Shown in pieces: positions 52,414-62,511 of a stretch of DNA of 64,000 nt. Both the position numbers and the translations under genes were made by a program. Below the pieces are notes generated by a model. That model did not search any database. It was not told the origin of the DNA and saw only the letters and a list, made by a program, of their open reading frames with translations. Origin of the DNA: Rhizobiales bacterium 63-22 (GTDB lineage: Bacteria > Pseudomonadota > Alphaproteobacteria > Rhizobiales > Rhizobiaceae); contig MKVZ01000009.1 of NCBI GenBank assembly GCA_001898995.1, positions 1 through 64,000 of the forward strand, written 5' to 3'. The number at the start of each line of letters is the position of its first letter. The first letter of the stretch is position 1.

Positions 52414-53418
52414 TCAGAACGGGAACTGGCTCAGATTTTCCGGCGTCACGATCTTTGCCGGTCCGAGGATGACTTCGCCGTTCTTCCCGACCTTGTACTC
52501 GCCCAGCTTGCCGGCCTTGAATGTTTCGCCTTCCTTGCCGCTGATCTCGCACTTGGCGAGTGCCTGCGCCGCATAATAGGTCAGATAGCCGAGGTCCGAC
52601 ACGTTCCACCAGATATCCTGCGCGGAACCGGACTTGATATATTTGGCCAGAAGCGTCGCCGGTCCGACGCCGGTCAGCTTCACCTTGCCCAGCAGGCCGG
52701 CCTGCTCGAGCGCGCGCGCCGCGGCGGGCAGGCCGATGCCGGCGGGAATGATGATCGCCTTCAGCTTCGGGAACGCCTGCACCAGACCGATGGCCTGCTG
52801 CTGATTGACCTGCTCGCTCTCCTCGCCGTAAGCGATCTGAACCAGCTTCATCTTGGCATAGTTCGGATCGCTCTTCAGCTCGCTCTTCATCTGGGCGATC
52901 CACATATTCTGATTGGTCGCCGTCGGGGTCGAAGACAGGATCGCGAATTCGCCCTCGCCGCCCATCAGGTCATGGGCGCTCTGCAGCATCATATGCGCGA
53001 GGCTGTGGCTGTCGGCCTGATTGATGAACAGCGACCGGGCGGCGGTCTGCACGTCGGAATCGTAGGAAATGACCTTGACGCCGTTGGCACGCGCGCGCTT
53101 CAGCGCCGGAGCGACGGCGTTGGCGTCGTTGGCGGAAATCGCGATCACACCGACTTTCTTGGCGACGAGGCTGTTGATGAAGTTCACCTGCGCTTCGGCC
53201 GTACCCTGCGACGGAGCGACCTGTATGACGGTGCCGCCGATTTCCTTCTGCGCGGCGTCGGCGCCCGTCTTGGCCGCCTTGAAATAGGGGTCCGTATCGA
53301 GCTTGGGCAGGAGCCCGACCGTCACCGGCTCCTTCGAGCAGCTGTCGGCCGCATAGGCGGTAAGGTGCAGCGGAAACAACACCGCCGTCGTCAGCAGCGC
53401 TATCTTCAATGTCTTCAT
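52414..53418 (-). CDS. LsrB/RhaS-type periplasmic sugar-binding protein
   Basis: This 334-residue precursor has a signal peptide ending at AYA (residue 23). Compared from memory with the six AI-2 contacts of Salmonella LsrB, it keeps Lys (VGLLPKL, Lys39), Asp (ISYDSD), Gln (TATNQNMW, Gln170), Pro (GIGLPAAA, Pro231) and Ala, but has Asn169 where LsrB has Asp. RhaS of this window lacks the Pro. The ligand may be a rhamnose-like sugar or a furanosyl compound. It is the last gene of a leftward transporter operon with no catabolic enzyme. Confidence 0.82.
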   Translation of the reverse strand: MKTLKIALLTTAVLFPLHLTAYAADSCSKEPVTVGLLPKLDTDPYFKAAKTGADAAQKEIGGTVIQVAPSQGTAEAQVNFINSLVAKKVGVIAISANDANAVAPALKRARANGVKVISYDSDVQTAARSLFINQADSHSLAHMMLQSAHDLMGGEGEFAILSSTPTATNQNMWIAQMKSELKSDPNYAKMKLVQIAYGEESEQVNQQQAIGLVQAFPKLKAIIIPAGIGLPAAARALEQAGLLGKVKLTGVGPATLLAKYIKSGSAQDIWWNVSDLGYLTYYAAQALAKCEISGKEGETFKAGKLGEYKVGKNGEVILGPAKIVTPENLSQFPF

Positions 53419-53455
53419 GAGTCTGTTCTCCTCCAGAGTTTGGGTATCGGGATAA

Positions 53456-54475
53456 TCAGTTCGAGAGTTCCGCGCCGACCTTGTTTTCTCTCCGCGCGGG
53501 CGGAAAGAAATACAGCATCACCGCTTTCGAGAAATTGCTGAGCAGCAGCGAACCTATGAGCAGAAGGCCGATCACCATGCTCTGCTCGTCGCCGCCGACA
53601 TTCATGAGGCTGAGAATGTTGCGAATGACCGAGATCAGGATCAGCGCCAGAATGACGCCGGTCAGGCGCCCCTTGCCGCCGAACACGCTAACACCGCCGA
53701 GCAGGACGATGGTGATCACGTCGAGTTCCATAAGCAGGCCGTTGTCGGCGCGCGCATTCGACAGGCGGGCCGTATAAACGACCGCCGCGATGGCGCAAAT
53801 CGCGCCGGTCAGCACGAAAAGACCGAACACGATCCGCTTCGTCGCAATGCCGGAATAGGTCGAAACCTCGGGGCTGCCCCCGACCGCATAGATGCGCTTG
53901 CCGATCGTCATGCGCTGGAGCGCCACAGCCATGACGGGCGCCAGCACCAGAAACGGAACGATGACCCAGGGGATCATCGTGTCGGGAATGTTGTTGATGC
54001 CGAAATTCACCAGCGAGTCGGGCAGGACATTGATCGAGCCGGATCCCAGCAGGATATATCCGATGCCCCGATACATCGCCAGCGTGCCGAGCGTGACCAC
54101 CAGCGACGACAGCCGGAAATAGGCGACGAGATAGCCGTTGAAGGCGCCGAGCACCGCCCCGGCGATCGTCGTGAGCACGATAGCGGGCAGAAGCGGCATT
54201 CCCGCCTGTATCATCAGGCCGAACATGACGCTGGTGAGACCGAGAATGGAGCCGACGGAAATATCGATCTCGCGGGTGATGATCAAAAGCGTCATCGGCA
54301 GCATGATCAGCGCGCGCTCGGCCGCGCTCGCCATCATGGTGGAAAGATTGAACGCCGTCAGGAAATCGGGGCTGAGCCACGCGCCCACCGCGAAGGCGAT
54401 GATGCAGGCGCAGGTGAGCAGCAGATCCCAGGAGTCGATCAGTTTGAGTTTGCCCAGCATGATGCCGCTCCTCAA
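53456..54475 (-). CDS. CUT2-type sugar ABC transporter permease
   Basis: This 339-residue membrane protein has the texts MTLLIITREIDISVGSILGLTSV, YFRLSSLVVTLGTLAMYRG, AVGGSPEVSTYSGI and GGVSVFGGKGRLTG. The ATG at 54475 overlaps the stop of the fused ATPase-permease gene by 4 bp; ATG 54460 (MLGKLKLID) is an alternative. It would pair with the permease half of the fusion protein. Confidence 0.87.
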   Translation of the reverse strand: MRSGIMLGKLKLIDSWDLLLTCACIIAFAVGAWLSPDFLTAFNLSTMMASAAERALIMLPMTLLIITREIDISVGSILGLTSVMFGLMIQAGMPLLPAIVLTTIAGAVLGAFNGYLVAYFRLSSLVVTLGTLAMYRGIGYILLGSGSINVLPDSLVNFGINNIPDTMIPWVIVPFLVLAPVMAVALQRMTIGKRIYAVGGSPEVSTYSGIATKRIVFGLFVLTGAICAIAAVVYTARLSNARADNGLLMELDVITIVLLGGVSVFGGKGRLTGVILALILISVIRNILSLMNVGGDEQSMVIGLLLIGSLLLSNFSKAVMLYFFPPARRENKVGAELSN

Positions 54476-57024
54476 TGTTTACCGGCGCGCAGAGAGCGTT
54501 TGACGATGATGGCGTCGATGGTGATCGCCGCGAGGATGACCAGCCCGTAGACGGCTTGCAGCCATAGCGGATCGACACGCACCAGCGTCAGGCCGTTGCG
54601 GATGACGAGCAGCGTGATCGCGCCGAGCGCCACGCCGAACAGCGTTCCAGCGCCGCCGCGAATGGCAACACCGCCGACCACCGCCGAGGCGATCACAGTC
54701 AATTCATAGCCCGACGCCATGCGCGCATCGACCGTCGCATAACGCGAGGCGAAGAGCACGCCGCACAGGCCGGCCAGAAGGCCGCTGACGCCGAAGGCCG
54801 TGAAGATGCGCGTTTTCACCGGTATGCCGATCAGCGCAGCGCCGTCGGGATTGGACCCCGTGGCGAACAGTTCGCGCCCTATCGTCGTGCGGTTCAGCAT
54901 GAAGGAGGCAATGATCATGATCGCCACGACGATGATCACCACCAGCTTGACGCCGAATATGTCGAGGCCCGTCATGTCGAGCCATGCCGCCGGCACCTGC
55001 TCGGCGTTGATCTGGTTGCCGCCCGCCCACAGACTGTCGAAGCCGCGAAACAGCGAAAGCGTCGCCAATGTCGCCACGATGGCGGGAATGCGCCCAAACG
55101 TGATGATCGCGCCGTTGAACAGGCCGGCCGCGACGCCCACGGCGCATCCCACGGCAATGCCGCCCGCCACGCCTATCGACGGATAGGCGGCAAGGGCGCT
55201 CGCCGACATATAGGCGGAAAGCCCGATGACGGAGCCGATGGAAAGGTCGATACTGCGCGTCAGCAGCACGAGCATCTCACCGAGCGCGGCCAGCATCAGC
55301 AGGCTGGCATCCATCGAGACGGAAGTGAGGTTGGCCGCGCTGAAAATGCGCGGATTGATCAGCGCCACGGGAATCACGATCGCAGCAATGGCGCCGACCA
55401 GTCCGATCTCGCGGCGCTTGAAGATGCTCGTCCAGCCCGGCCGGGCCTGCACGAGCGCATCGCCCGGATGGTGATGGCGCGTGCCGTCGTCGTCGGCCGT
55501 CGCCGCGGCCAGCACGGCTTCCTGCGTCGTTTCACCGCCTTTGAACTGCGCCGTCATCTCGCCTTCGCGCAGCACGATGATCCGGTTGCACATGCCGAGC
55601 AATTCCGGCATCTCGGAGGAAATCAGCAGAACCGCCATGCCGTTGGCCGCCAGATCGGCGATCATCGACTGAACCTCGGCCTTGCTGTTGACGTCGATAC
55701 CTTGCGTCGGCTCGTCGAGAATGAGAATGCGCGGATTGGTGGCCAGCCATTTCGCGATGACCACCTTCTGCTGGTTGCCGCCCGAAAGCTCCTTCACCTG
55801 CTGGTCGTATTCGCGGTAACGCAGGGACATGCGCTTCAATTCGTCGCCGACCATCGCGATGGCGCTGCGGCGCTGATAGAACCCGCGCGACGATATCCGG
55901 TCCAGAATCGCCAGATCCGCATTGTCGAGGATCGAGAAATCCATGATCAGGCTTTGCCCGAGCCGGTCCTCCGACACATAGGCTATGCCCGCATCGATGG
56001 CCTGCTGTGCGTTTGCGAAGGTCACCGGCTTGCCGTCGAGCAGGATTTCGCCGGAATTGGGCCGGTCGATCCCGAACAGGCAGCGCGCGATTTCGGTGCG
56101 GCCCGAACCGACGAGACCGCCAAGCCCGACGATCTCTCCCGCGCGGACCTGAAAGCCGATATTACGGAAGGCCCCGGCCCGGCTGAGGTTGCGGGCCTCG
56201 ATCAGCACCTCGCCGAATTGCGTCGGCCGGTCGGGATAGGTCGCGTTCAGTTCGCGCCCCACCATCATCTTGATGGCGCTTTCGCGCGTGATTTCGGAAA
56301 TATGGGCGGTTCCCACCATCCGGCCGTCGCGCAGCACCGCCACGCGGTCGGCGATGGTGAAAATCTCGTCCATCCGGTGGCCGACGAACATCATGGCGAC
56401 ACCGTGCGCGCGCAGATTGTTGACAACCTCGAAGAGCTGCTGCACCTCCCGCTGCGAGAGGGCCGCCGTGGGCTCGTCCATGATCAGCACGCGCGCATCG
56501 AGCGACAGCGCGCGGGAAATTTCCACCAGTTGCTGTTCGGAGGTCGAAAGATCGCCAAGCCGCAGGTCCGGCGAAGCGTCGAGACCGACCATGGCCAGGA
56601 TGCGGCTCGCCTCGCTGCGCATGGCGGCGGCATCGATAAGGCCGCCCGCGCCCTTCGGGGCATGGCCGATGAAAATATTCTCGGCCACGCTCAGATCGGG
56701 AAACAGGCCGGGATGCTGGTGCATCACGGCGATGCCCATGCGTTGGGAATCGGCCGCCGAATGGAAGGAAACGGGCTTGCCGTCGACCTCGATCACGCCA
56801 GTGCTTGGCGTATAGACGCCCGCGAGCAGCTTGACGCAGGTGCTCTTGCCGGCGCCGTTTTCACCGAGCAGGGCCAGAACCTCTCCGGCGCGGAGACTGA
56901 AGGAAACGCCCTCGACGGCGACTGTACCGCCAAAAACCTTTGAAACGTCGGTCAGCCTGACGATTTCAGCGCCTTGAGCAGCGACTGCCTTTGCCGAATC
57001 CTGACGCTCGCGCGTTTCGTGCAT
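54472..57024 (-). CDS. Fused double-ATPase and permease of a sugar ABC transporter
   Basis: This 850-residue chain joins an RbsA-type ATPase (about 20-515: Walker [10 protein letters not shown] at 54-62, LGDLSTSEQQLVEISRALS, MDEPTAALS; second half [28 protein letters not shown]) to an RbsC-type permease (about 540-850: LLTRSIDLSIGSVIGLSAY, FGRIPAIVATLATLSLFRG, GGVAIRGGAGTLFG). The hydrophilic His/Asp-rich linker (TADDDGTRHHHPGD) separates them. In most CUT2 systems these are separate genes. No frameshift is needed, so the fusion looks genuine. It starts the operon. Confidence 0.88.
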   Translation of the reverse strand: MHETRERQDSAKAVAAQGAEIVRLTDVSKVFGGTVAVEGVSFSLRAGEVLALLGENGAGKSTCVKLLAGVYTPSTGVIEVDGKPVSFHSAADSQRMGIAVMHQHPGLFPDLSVAENIFIGHAPKGAGGLIDAAAMRSEASRILAMVGLDASPDLRLGDLSTSEQQLVEISRALSLDARVLIMDEPTAALSQREVQQLFEVVNNLRAHGVAMMFVGHRMDEIFTIADRVAVLRDGRMVGTAHISEITRESAIKMMVGRELNATYPDRPTQFGEVLIEARNLSRAGAFRNIGFQVRAGEIVGLGGLVGSGRTEIARCLFGIDRPNSGEILLDGKPVTFANAQQAIDAGIAYVSEDRLGQSLIMDFSILDNADLAILDRISSRGFYQRRSAIAMVGDELKRMSLRYREYDQQVKELSGGNQQKVVIAKWLATNPRILILDEPTQGIDVNSKAEVQSMIADLAANGMAVLLISSEMPELLGMCNRIIVLREGEMTAQFKGGETTQEAVLAAATADDDGTRHHHPGDALVQARPGWTSIFKRREIGLVGAIAAIVIPVALINPRIFSAANLTSVSMDASLLMLAALGEMLVLLTRSIDLSIGSVIGLSAYMSASALAAYPSIGVAGGIAVGCAVGVAAGLFNGAIITFGRIPAIVATLATLSLFRGFDSLWAGGNQINAEQVPAAWLDMTGLDIFGVKLVVIIVVAIMIIASFMLNRTTIGRELFATGSNPDGAALIGIPVKTRIFTAFGVSGLLAGLCGVLFASRYATVDARMASGYELTVIASAVVGGVAIRGGAGTLFGVALGAITLLVIRNGLTLVRVDPLWLQAVYGLVILAAITIDAIIVKRSLRAGKH

Positions 57025-57096
57025 CGTGTCTCCTCCCCGAGCCAGTCAGCCTGACGTGGCGCGACGAAAGACCGATCGCCGCCCATTTATTTAAAT

Positions 57097-57117
57097 CGAT
57101 TAATAATCCACTAATCG
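57097..57117. promoter_or_regulatory. Inverted repeat upstream of the fused transporter gene
   Basis: CGATTA (57097-57102) and TAATCG (57112-57117) lie in an AT-rich patch 73 bp before the gene start; GATTAATAATC (57098-57108) is a nested palindrome. A possible operator. The regulator is not encoded in the window. Confidence 0.4.
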
Positions 57118-57282
57118 GGCCTCGTCAAACGCAATATAATGTTCGAATGATAACAAAACGGGACACAATCTTACATCGTTATTGTCGATCACAGAGCGTC
57201 ACCCACTCCCGGCCGCAGGGTGGCAGTGCCGTCATTCCCGTCTTGATGTGGTGGATTTGCAGTTGCCGTCCTTTGGACGGTA

Positions 57283-57630
57283 TCAGCCGCCATTGTCGGG
57301 GTGGCCATACTGCACGACCTGCACCTTCTCCCTGGTGATGAGGCAACTGCTGGCCATCTTCTTCACTTCAGGGATGAGGCGCTCGATCTTGTCCGGCGCA
57401 TCGACGATCTCGACCACGATGGGCAGATCCTGAGACAGACGCAGGATCTTCGCCGTGTGGAGCACGCTGGAATGACCGAAACCGAGCGGCCCGCGCAGGA
57501 CGGTCGCGCCGGCCATCTGCATTTCGCGCGCCCTGGCGACGATTGCCTCGTAGAGGAGTTTCCCGTCCTCCGTCTCGTCTTCCTCGCCGAAAAAGATGCG
57601 TAGCAATGTGCATTCTTCAGGCAGTTGCAT
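57283..57630 (-). CDS. DUF190 family protein linked to fluoride channels
   Basis: This is a 115-residue DUF190 (PII-like fold) protein: TLLRIFFGEEDETEDGKLLYEAIV, GATVLRGPLGFGHSSVLHT and LPIVVEIVDAPDKIERLIPEV. Members are commonly encoded beside crcB/fluC genes and are thought to be regulatory, but the ligand is not established to my knowledge. The ATG follows GGGAGAAAG, 15 bp after the channel gene. Confidence 0.87.
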   Translation of the reverse strand: MQLPEECTLLRIFFGEEDETEDGKLLYEAIVARAREMQMAGATVLRGPLGFGHSSVLHTAKILRLSQDLPIVVEIVDAPDKIERLIPEVKKMASSCLITREKVQVVQYGHPDNGG

Positions 57631-57645
57631 CGTCTTTCTCCCATT

Positions 57646-58059
57646 TTACCGATTGATGCGCTGTGCAATGAGATATCCGATCGCTGCGGACAGAAGCGAA
57701 CAGCAGACCAATGCGCACAGATAGAATATGGCGAGGGGAATATTGCCTTTCAAAACAAGCATGAATGTGTCGAGGCTCATGGAGGAAAAGGTGGTGAAAC
57801 CGCCGCAAAGTCCGCCCATCACGAATTGCCGCTGCGCCGGACGCACGAACCAGCGGCCGTCCGGCCCGGTGAGCGTGGCGAAGAACATGATGACGAACGA
57901 GCCAACGATGTTGACGAAAGTTGTTCCCCACAGCGAACTTGCGCCCAGCACCACGACAATGAACCAGCCGGAGAGGAAACGCAGGAAACTGCCGATCGCG
58001 GCGCCGATCCCCACGGCGAAATAGACGCGGGTATTTTCTCTCTGCAGCCAGTTTCTCAT
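57646..58059 (-). CDS. crcB: Fluoride channel Fluc/CrcB, subunit 1
   Basis: This 137-residue protein has four transmembrane helices and the Fluc motifs [26 protein letters not shown] and [16 protein letters not shown]. It exports fluoride passively across the inner membrane. The ATG overlaps the upstream paralog stop by 4 bp. Pairs of adjacent crcB genes usually encode antiparallel heterodimers. Confidence 0.9.
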   Translation of the reverse strand: MRNWLQRENTRVYFAVGIGAAIGSFLRFLSGWFIVVVLGASSLWGTTFVNIVGSFVIMFFATLTGPDGRWFVRPAQRQFVMGGLCGGFTTFSSMSLDTFMLVLKGNIPLAIFYLCALVCCSLLSAAIGYLIAQRINR

Positions 58060-58457
58060 GTCAGGCGGCCCGTTGCCCAGAACACCACGCCATAGCCCAC
58101 CGCGACGGCGAGAACGCATGAAAGTGCGGACGCCACCACGTTGAACAGCGCAGCCTTTCTTTCCCCGTCCAGCATCAGATTGAGGCTTTGAAGGCAGAAG
58201 GAAGAGACGGTGGTGTAGCCGCCCATGATGCCGACCAGCACGAACCCGCGAAACGTGGTCGTGGCATAGAAACCGCCGAGCGATGCACCGAGCGCGAACA
58301 TCATGCCGATCGCCGCCGCGCCGCTCACATTGACGATGAAAGTACCCCACGGAAAGGTTTCACCGACCCTGCGCGCCATGAAACCGGAGATGAAGAACCG
58401 CAGGATACCGCCGATGAAACCGCCGGCCATGACGAGAAGAGAGGTTTCGATATCCAT
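58056..58457 (-). CDS. crcB: Fluoride channel Fluc/CrcB, subunit 2
   Basis: This 133-residue paralog of the next gene has [30 protein letters not shown] and [17 protein letters not shown]. The conserved Asn and the GGxTTxS pore region are present. Together with subunit 1 it should form the dual-topology channel. I looked for a crcB fluoride riboswitch in 58458-58529 and did not find a convincing one. Confidence 0.9.
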   Translation of the reverse strand: MDIETSLLVMAGGFIGGILRFFISGFMARRVGETFPWGTFIVNVSGAAAIGMMFALGASLGGFYATTTFRGFVLVGIMGGYTTVSSFCLQSLNLMLDGERKAALFNVVASALSCVLAVAVGYGVVFWATGRLT

Positions 58458-58529
58458 ACGATACCCGCAGCTATCCCGGTCTCCCGGATCGGAAATTACA
58501 TGGCCTGACGGTTCCGTCCTCGCGCCCTG

Positions 58530-59147
<618 letters not shown>

Positions 59148-59200
59148 CTATGTGGCAGGTATAGTACGGAGGATTTTTATCCATTTCAAAAAATGGAGGC

Positions 59201-59237
59201 AATGAAACAAAACGGGCCACACTTTTTTGTGTAGCCC
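59201..59237 (-). terminator. Rho-independent terminator after the DUF2778 gene
   Basis: On the minus strand GGGCTACAC and GTGTGGCCC (one mismatch) flank an A6 loop and are followed by GTTTTGTTTC, about 29 bases after the stop codon. Confidence 0.7.
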
Positions 59238-59266
59238 GAAATGGAAACAGAGGACCGATACGGCGA

Positions 59267-60649
59267 TCAGAACAGCGAAGCGATGCGCGACGTCCGCGAC
59301 GAAGGCATATGCGCCACCACCACCAGCTTGGTCACCTCGCCCCGCTTGAAGGCGGTGAGGAAGCGGTTGTAATCCTTGAAAACGACGCAGCCGTTGGAAT
59401 CGCCCCTGTTGCGCAGCATGAAAGTATGCGCCAGCAGGCCGTCGCGGTTATAGAGATTGGCGCCATCGACCGGGGTCAGGCGGATGGCCTGAACGCCGTG
59501 GAAACGCGATTCACGCAGGCGCAGATCATAGGTATGCGGTGGCGTGGGGCCACGGTTCTTCTGGTTCACATAGCGCGGGTTGTCGCGCATGTAGCCCATG
59601 CCGGAATGGGCCTCCAGCCGCTCGCCGTTGGGCATATAGACCGTGGCGGCCGAAATATCGTAAATCGCGACCCGATCGCGATGACGGGTGAAGGTCGAGC
59701 CGAACAGGCGCGACTGCGGCGAGGAATCCGTGTCGCCGCTTTGCGGTGCGTAGGCAAGCTGTGTCCGGGCCTGCGGCGCCGGCGTCGACGCCTTTCCGAA
59801 CAGCGAGGTACGCACGGGCGCTGCCGGTACGGGCGCCGGCGCAGCAGGGCGCACCACCGGTTCGATCCGCGCCGTCTCGGTGCGCGGCAGTTCGGTGCGT
59901 GCAGCGCGCAGTCGCGGCCTTTCGCCGGGCAAAGGCACGCCGTCGGGCAGAAGCAGGCCGTTGCTGTCGCCATCGTCGCTGTCATCGTCATCGGCCAGCG
60001 CCGATTTCGCATCCGGCGATGGCTGGGGAACCGGAATGGCATTGCCGACGGGCAAGGTCGGATTCGCCGCACCGTCGGAATCGTTGCCGTCGCCGTTCTT
60101 TGCCAGCGGTTGCAGCTTCGACAGAGCGACCACAGCCGCCGGCACCATCGTCGTCGCCTCGGCATAGCCGAGCGCCGGAGAGCCGCCGGGAGAACCCGCC
60201 GGTTGCGGCGCAGCCGCAGCGAGCGTCGTCCCCGCATCGGGACGCCGGACACGGTCGCTGCGCGGCTCCACCAGCGAAGCCGTCTGGACAGGTTTGTCCT
60301 CGATCACGGAATCAGGGCCGATATCGGCGATGACCGGCTCGGAACCCGAGGTTCCGTTGCGCCGCCAGTCGAGATTGGAATAGGCGGAATCTGCGGTATA
60401 GGCGGCGATGAAGCTCTGCCGCATACGGCGCGCCGGCTCGCGGCTCTGGTCCACCACCGCCAGCATGTCCGGCATGGCCGAAGGCACGCGATGCATGACA
60501 GGCGCGGAAGGCGCGAACGAGGGAATCACGGTCGGCAGCATTCCGAGCGCGGCCGTCGCCACGCCAGCCGCAACGACGCCCGCCGTGGCGAACACCGCCG
60601 CGCGCGCAAAACCTTTCAGGCCTGATGAAAGCCCGTCGCCGTTACGCAT
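59267..60649 (-). CDS. DUF2778 (Tlde1-like L,D-transpeptidase-fold) envelope protein
   Basis: This 460-residue protein has an N-terminal transmembrane/signal segment (about 10-40), a long low-complexity Pro/Ala/Asp linker (about 90-310, with a DDDDSDDGDS patch) and a C-terminal DUF2778 domain (about 320-450) with LEAHSGMGYMRDNP, GPTPPHTYDL and the Cys site RGDSNGCVVFKDYNRF. The family is related to the Tlde1 peptidoglycan toxins and L,D-transpeptidase fold. The long tethering linker suggests an envelope housekeeping role facing the periplasm rather than secretion. The ATG at 60649 is the last before the membrane segment. A terminator follows. Confidence 0.78.
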   Translation of the reverse strand: MRNGDGLSSGLKGFARAAVFATAGVVAAGVATAALGMLPTVIPSFAPSAPVMHRVPSAMPDMLAVVDQSREPARRMRQSFIAAYTADSAYSNLDWRRNGTSGSEPVIADIGPDSVIEDKPVQTASLVEPRSDRVRRPDAGTTLAAAAPQPAGSPGGSPALGYAEATTMVPAAVVALSKLQPLAKNGDGNDSDGAANPTLPVGNAIPVPQPSPDAKSALADDDDSDDGDSNGLLLPDGVPLPGERPRLRAARTELPRTETARIEPVVRPAAPAPVPAAPVRTSLFGKASTPAPQARTQLAYAPQSGDTDSSPQSRLFGSTFTRHRDRVAIYDISAATVYMPNGERLEAHSGMGYMRDNPRYVNQKNRGPTPPHTYDLRLRESRFHGVQAIRLTPVDGANLYNRDGLLAHTFMLRNRGDSNGCVVFKDYNRFLTAFKRGEVTKLVVVAHMPSSRTSRIASLF

Positions 60650-60929
60650 AGGCCCACCACCATAGATTTCCGTCACACACGCCATATTACCGAACCCGAC
60701 TGGAACCCGACCGAGGCGGTTCCGGTTTCACCACAGGCGCCAAAGCCGCACCGCGTTTTCCCCGGAACGTTCTCGCAATCTTCGCCTCGCACGCCACTCC
60801 GGCAGAAAAACGGAAAGGTCGTGGCGAAGCCATGATTGCGGAAGCCAGACATAGAATGACCACTTATGGTAACCAAAGTCTTTACAGGAGTCGTAGACGA
60901 AAGAGAATTCCAAAATTTCCTGAATCCCA

Positions 60930-62099
60930 TCATGCCGTCAGAAGATAGGCGTCCTGCACCATGGGCGGAAACTCCGGTCCCTCGAAGGCGACGCGGTTGC
61001 GGCCCCGGTTCTTGACACGCATCAGGGCGATATCGGCGCGGGCCGCCGCCTCCCACAGGGGTTCGCCGCGGCGCACCATGGCGACGCCCATGCTGCATGT
61101 GACGCGCCGGTCCTTCGGCAGCATCGCGAACACATGGCACGACAATTGTTCGCAAAGAATCCTGCCGAATGTCACGCAATCCCCGGCGCCGCCCCTCACC
61201 AGAAGCACGAACTCCTCGCCGCCGACGCGCCCGATGAGCGTGTCGGGTGGGCAGAGCTGCCGCAGAAGACGGGCGAACTCCACCAGCACGCCGTCGCCAG
61301 CCGCATGGCCGAACTGATCGTTGATCGCCTTGAAACGATCAAGGTCGGCAATGATGATGCCATGCTCGCCGCGCCGCGCATCGGCAAGGCACACCTCCGC
61401 ATGCCGTTCCAGCCCGCGCCGATTGAGCAGGCCAGTCAGGGGATCGGCATCGCGCTCGGCCTGCAATTCGTGGATCAGGTCGACCGTGCTGATGATCAGG
61501 ATCACGAGCCCGATGAACACGCCGAGGAAGGAACCGGCGAACATCACGCCCTGCCAGTAGGGCGTCCCGATCAGGTCGGCGGGCCGGGCGATCTCGGGAG
61601 GAATCCGGAGAGCCAGCACCGCCTGCACGAAGAATAGCAGCGAGAAAAGCACAACCGTGACGTACAGTACGCGCTCGGGCCAGCTTCGCAGCGCCATCGC
61701 GCGCGCCTGCACGCAAAGCAGCGCATAGAGCAGGCCGAGCCCCAGATCGACCACGGGCGCGGTCTGGGCGTATCCCCCGCCATTGGCCATGAAATAGGCT
61801 ATGGCGCAGAGCACGCCGGCACATATGAGGACACCGGCAGAGCGAAAATAGCGCTGGCCCAACCGTTCCATCACCGCCTCGCAGAACAGGAACGCACCGC
61901 CGAGATAGAAGACCGTGGAGATCGTCAACGTCACATTCATCCGATCGAAGATCAGCGACACCGATGTCAGAAGGCCGGTCCCGAAACTGGCGAAGCCAAG
62001 CCCCATGATCAGCAAATGCCGGCGCTTCATGCCAAGTGCCCAGACACCCAGCATCGTCACAGCGAAAAGCAGAACGATCAATGGCGGAATGAATCGCAC
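60930..62099 (-). CDS. Membrane-anchored diguanylate cyclase (GGDEF domain)
   Basis: The N-terminal half of this 389-residue protein (1-210) has about six or seven hydrophobic segments and no periplasmic sensor of note. The C-terminal GGDEF domain (about 216-380) has DPLTGLLNRRGL, DLDRFKAINDQFGHAAGD and an active GGEEF site (293-297). The usual RxxD inhibitory site five residues upstream is absent. It would make cyclic di-GMP from GTP. Single gene, with 280 bp of unannotated sequence after it in which I see no feature. Confidence 0.9.
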   Translation of the reverse strand: MRFIPPLIVLLFAVTMLGVWALGMKRRHLLIMGLGFASFGTGLLTSVSLIFDRMNVTLTISTVFYLGGAFLFCEAVMERLGQRYFRSAGVLICAGVLCAIAYFMANGGGYAQTAPVVDLGLGLLYALLCVQARAMALRSWPERVLYVTVVLFSLLFFVQAVLALRIPPEIARPADLIGTPYWQGVMFAGSFLGVFIGLVILIISTVDLIHELQAERDADPLTGLLNRRGLERHAEVCLADARRGEHGIIIADLDRFKAINDQFGHAAGDGVLVEFARLLRQLCPPDTLIGRVGGEEFVLLVRGGAGDCVTFGRILCEQLSCHVFAMLPKDRRVTCSMGVAMVRRGEPLWEAAARADIALMRVKNRGRNRVAFEGPEFPPMVQDAYLLTA

Positions 62100-62511
62100 G
62101 CAGGAATCCCGGAAAATAAAACCACCGACAACTTATTGGGGTGGCAGACTGTATACCAGATACTACCCTAAAGCAAAGGGGCAGCCGTACAAATCGCCGG
62201 GAACGGCGCAGGCCCGTGGCGACCGGAAGGACCACCGGGAAATCCGTTTCCGACGGTGGGCCCATCGCGTAAGGCATTCGACAGTCACGGCTTTTCCTTC
62301 CCGACAGCGGCACCGGGCAGCCGGTCCGCGATCATGCGTCCGATGGCCCCCGATGCGGCGGCACCGCATCGCAAGGGCATTGCAGGGGCATCACCGCGCC
62401 ACAATCCGGTGCGACGATTACCTGTTACTAATGTCGATCCGGCCTTGGTCGCCGCCGCGCGAAATGGCATCCTGAAGCCGAAGTCCGAATCCCCCGATGC
62501 GGAGAAATTCC
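62100..62511. other. Intergenic region between divergent genes
   Basis: About 410 bp between the diguanylate cyclase and exonuclease starts. Short open frames here match nothing I know. It must contain both promoters; I see no RNA gene or strong palindrome. Confidence 0.5.

Noticed and set aside
54472..57024. Two separate genes joined by a sequencing error
   Set aside because: The frame is open and in register through the linker and no ribosome site or start is seen before the permease half; still worth checking with reads.
58458..58529. Fluoride (crcB) riboswitch
   Set aside because: The leader does not show the conserved pseudoknot pattern by eye.
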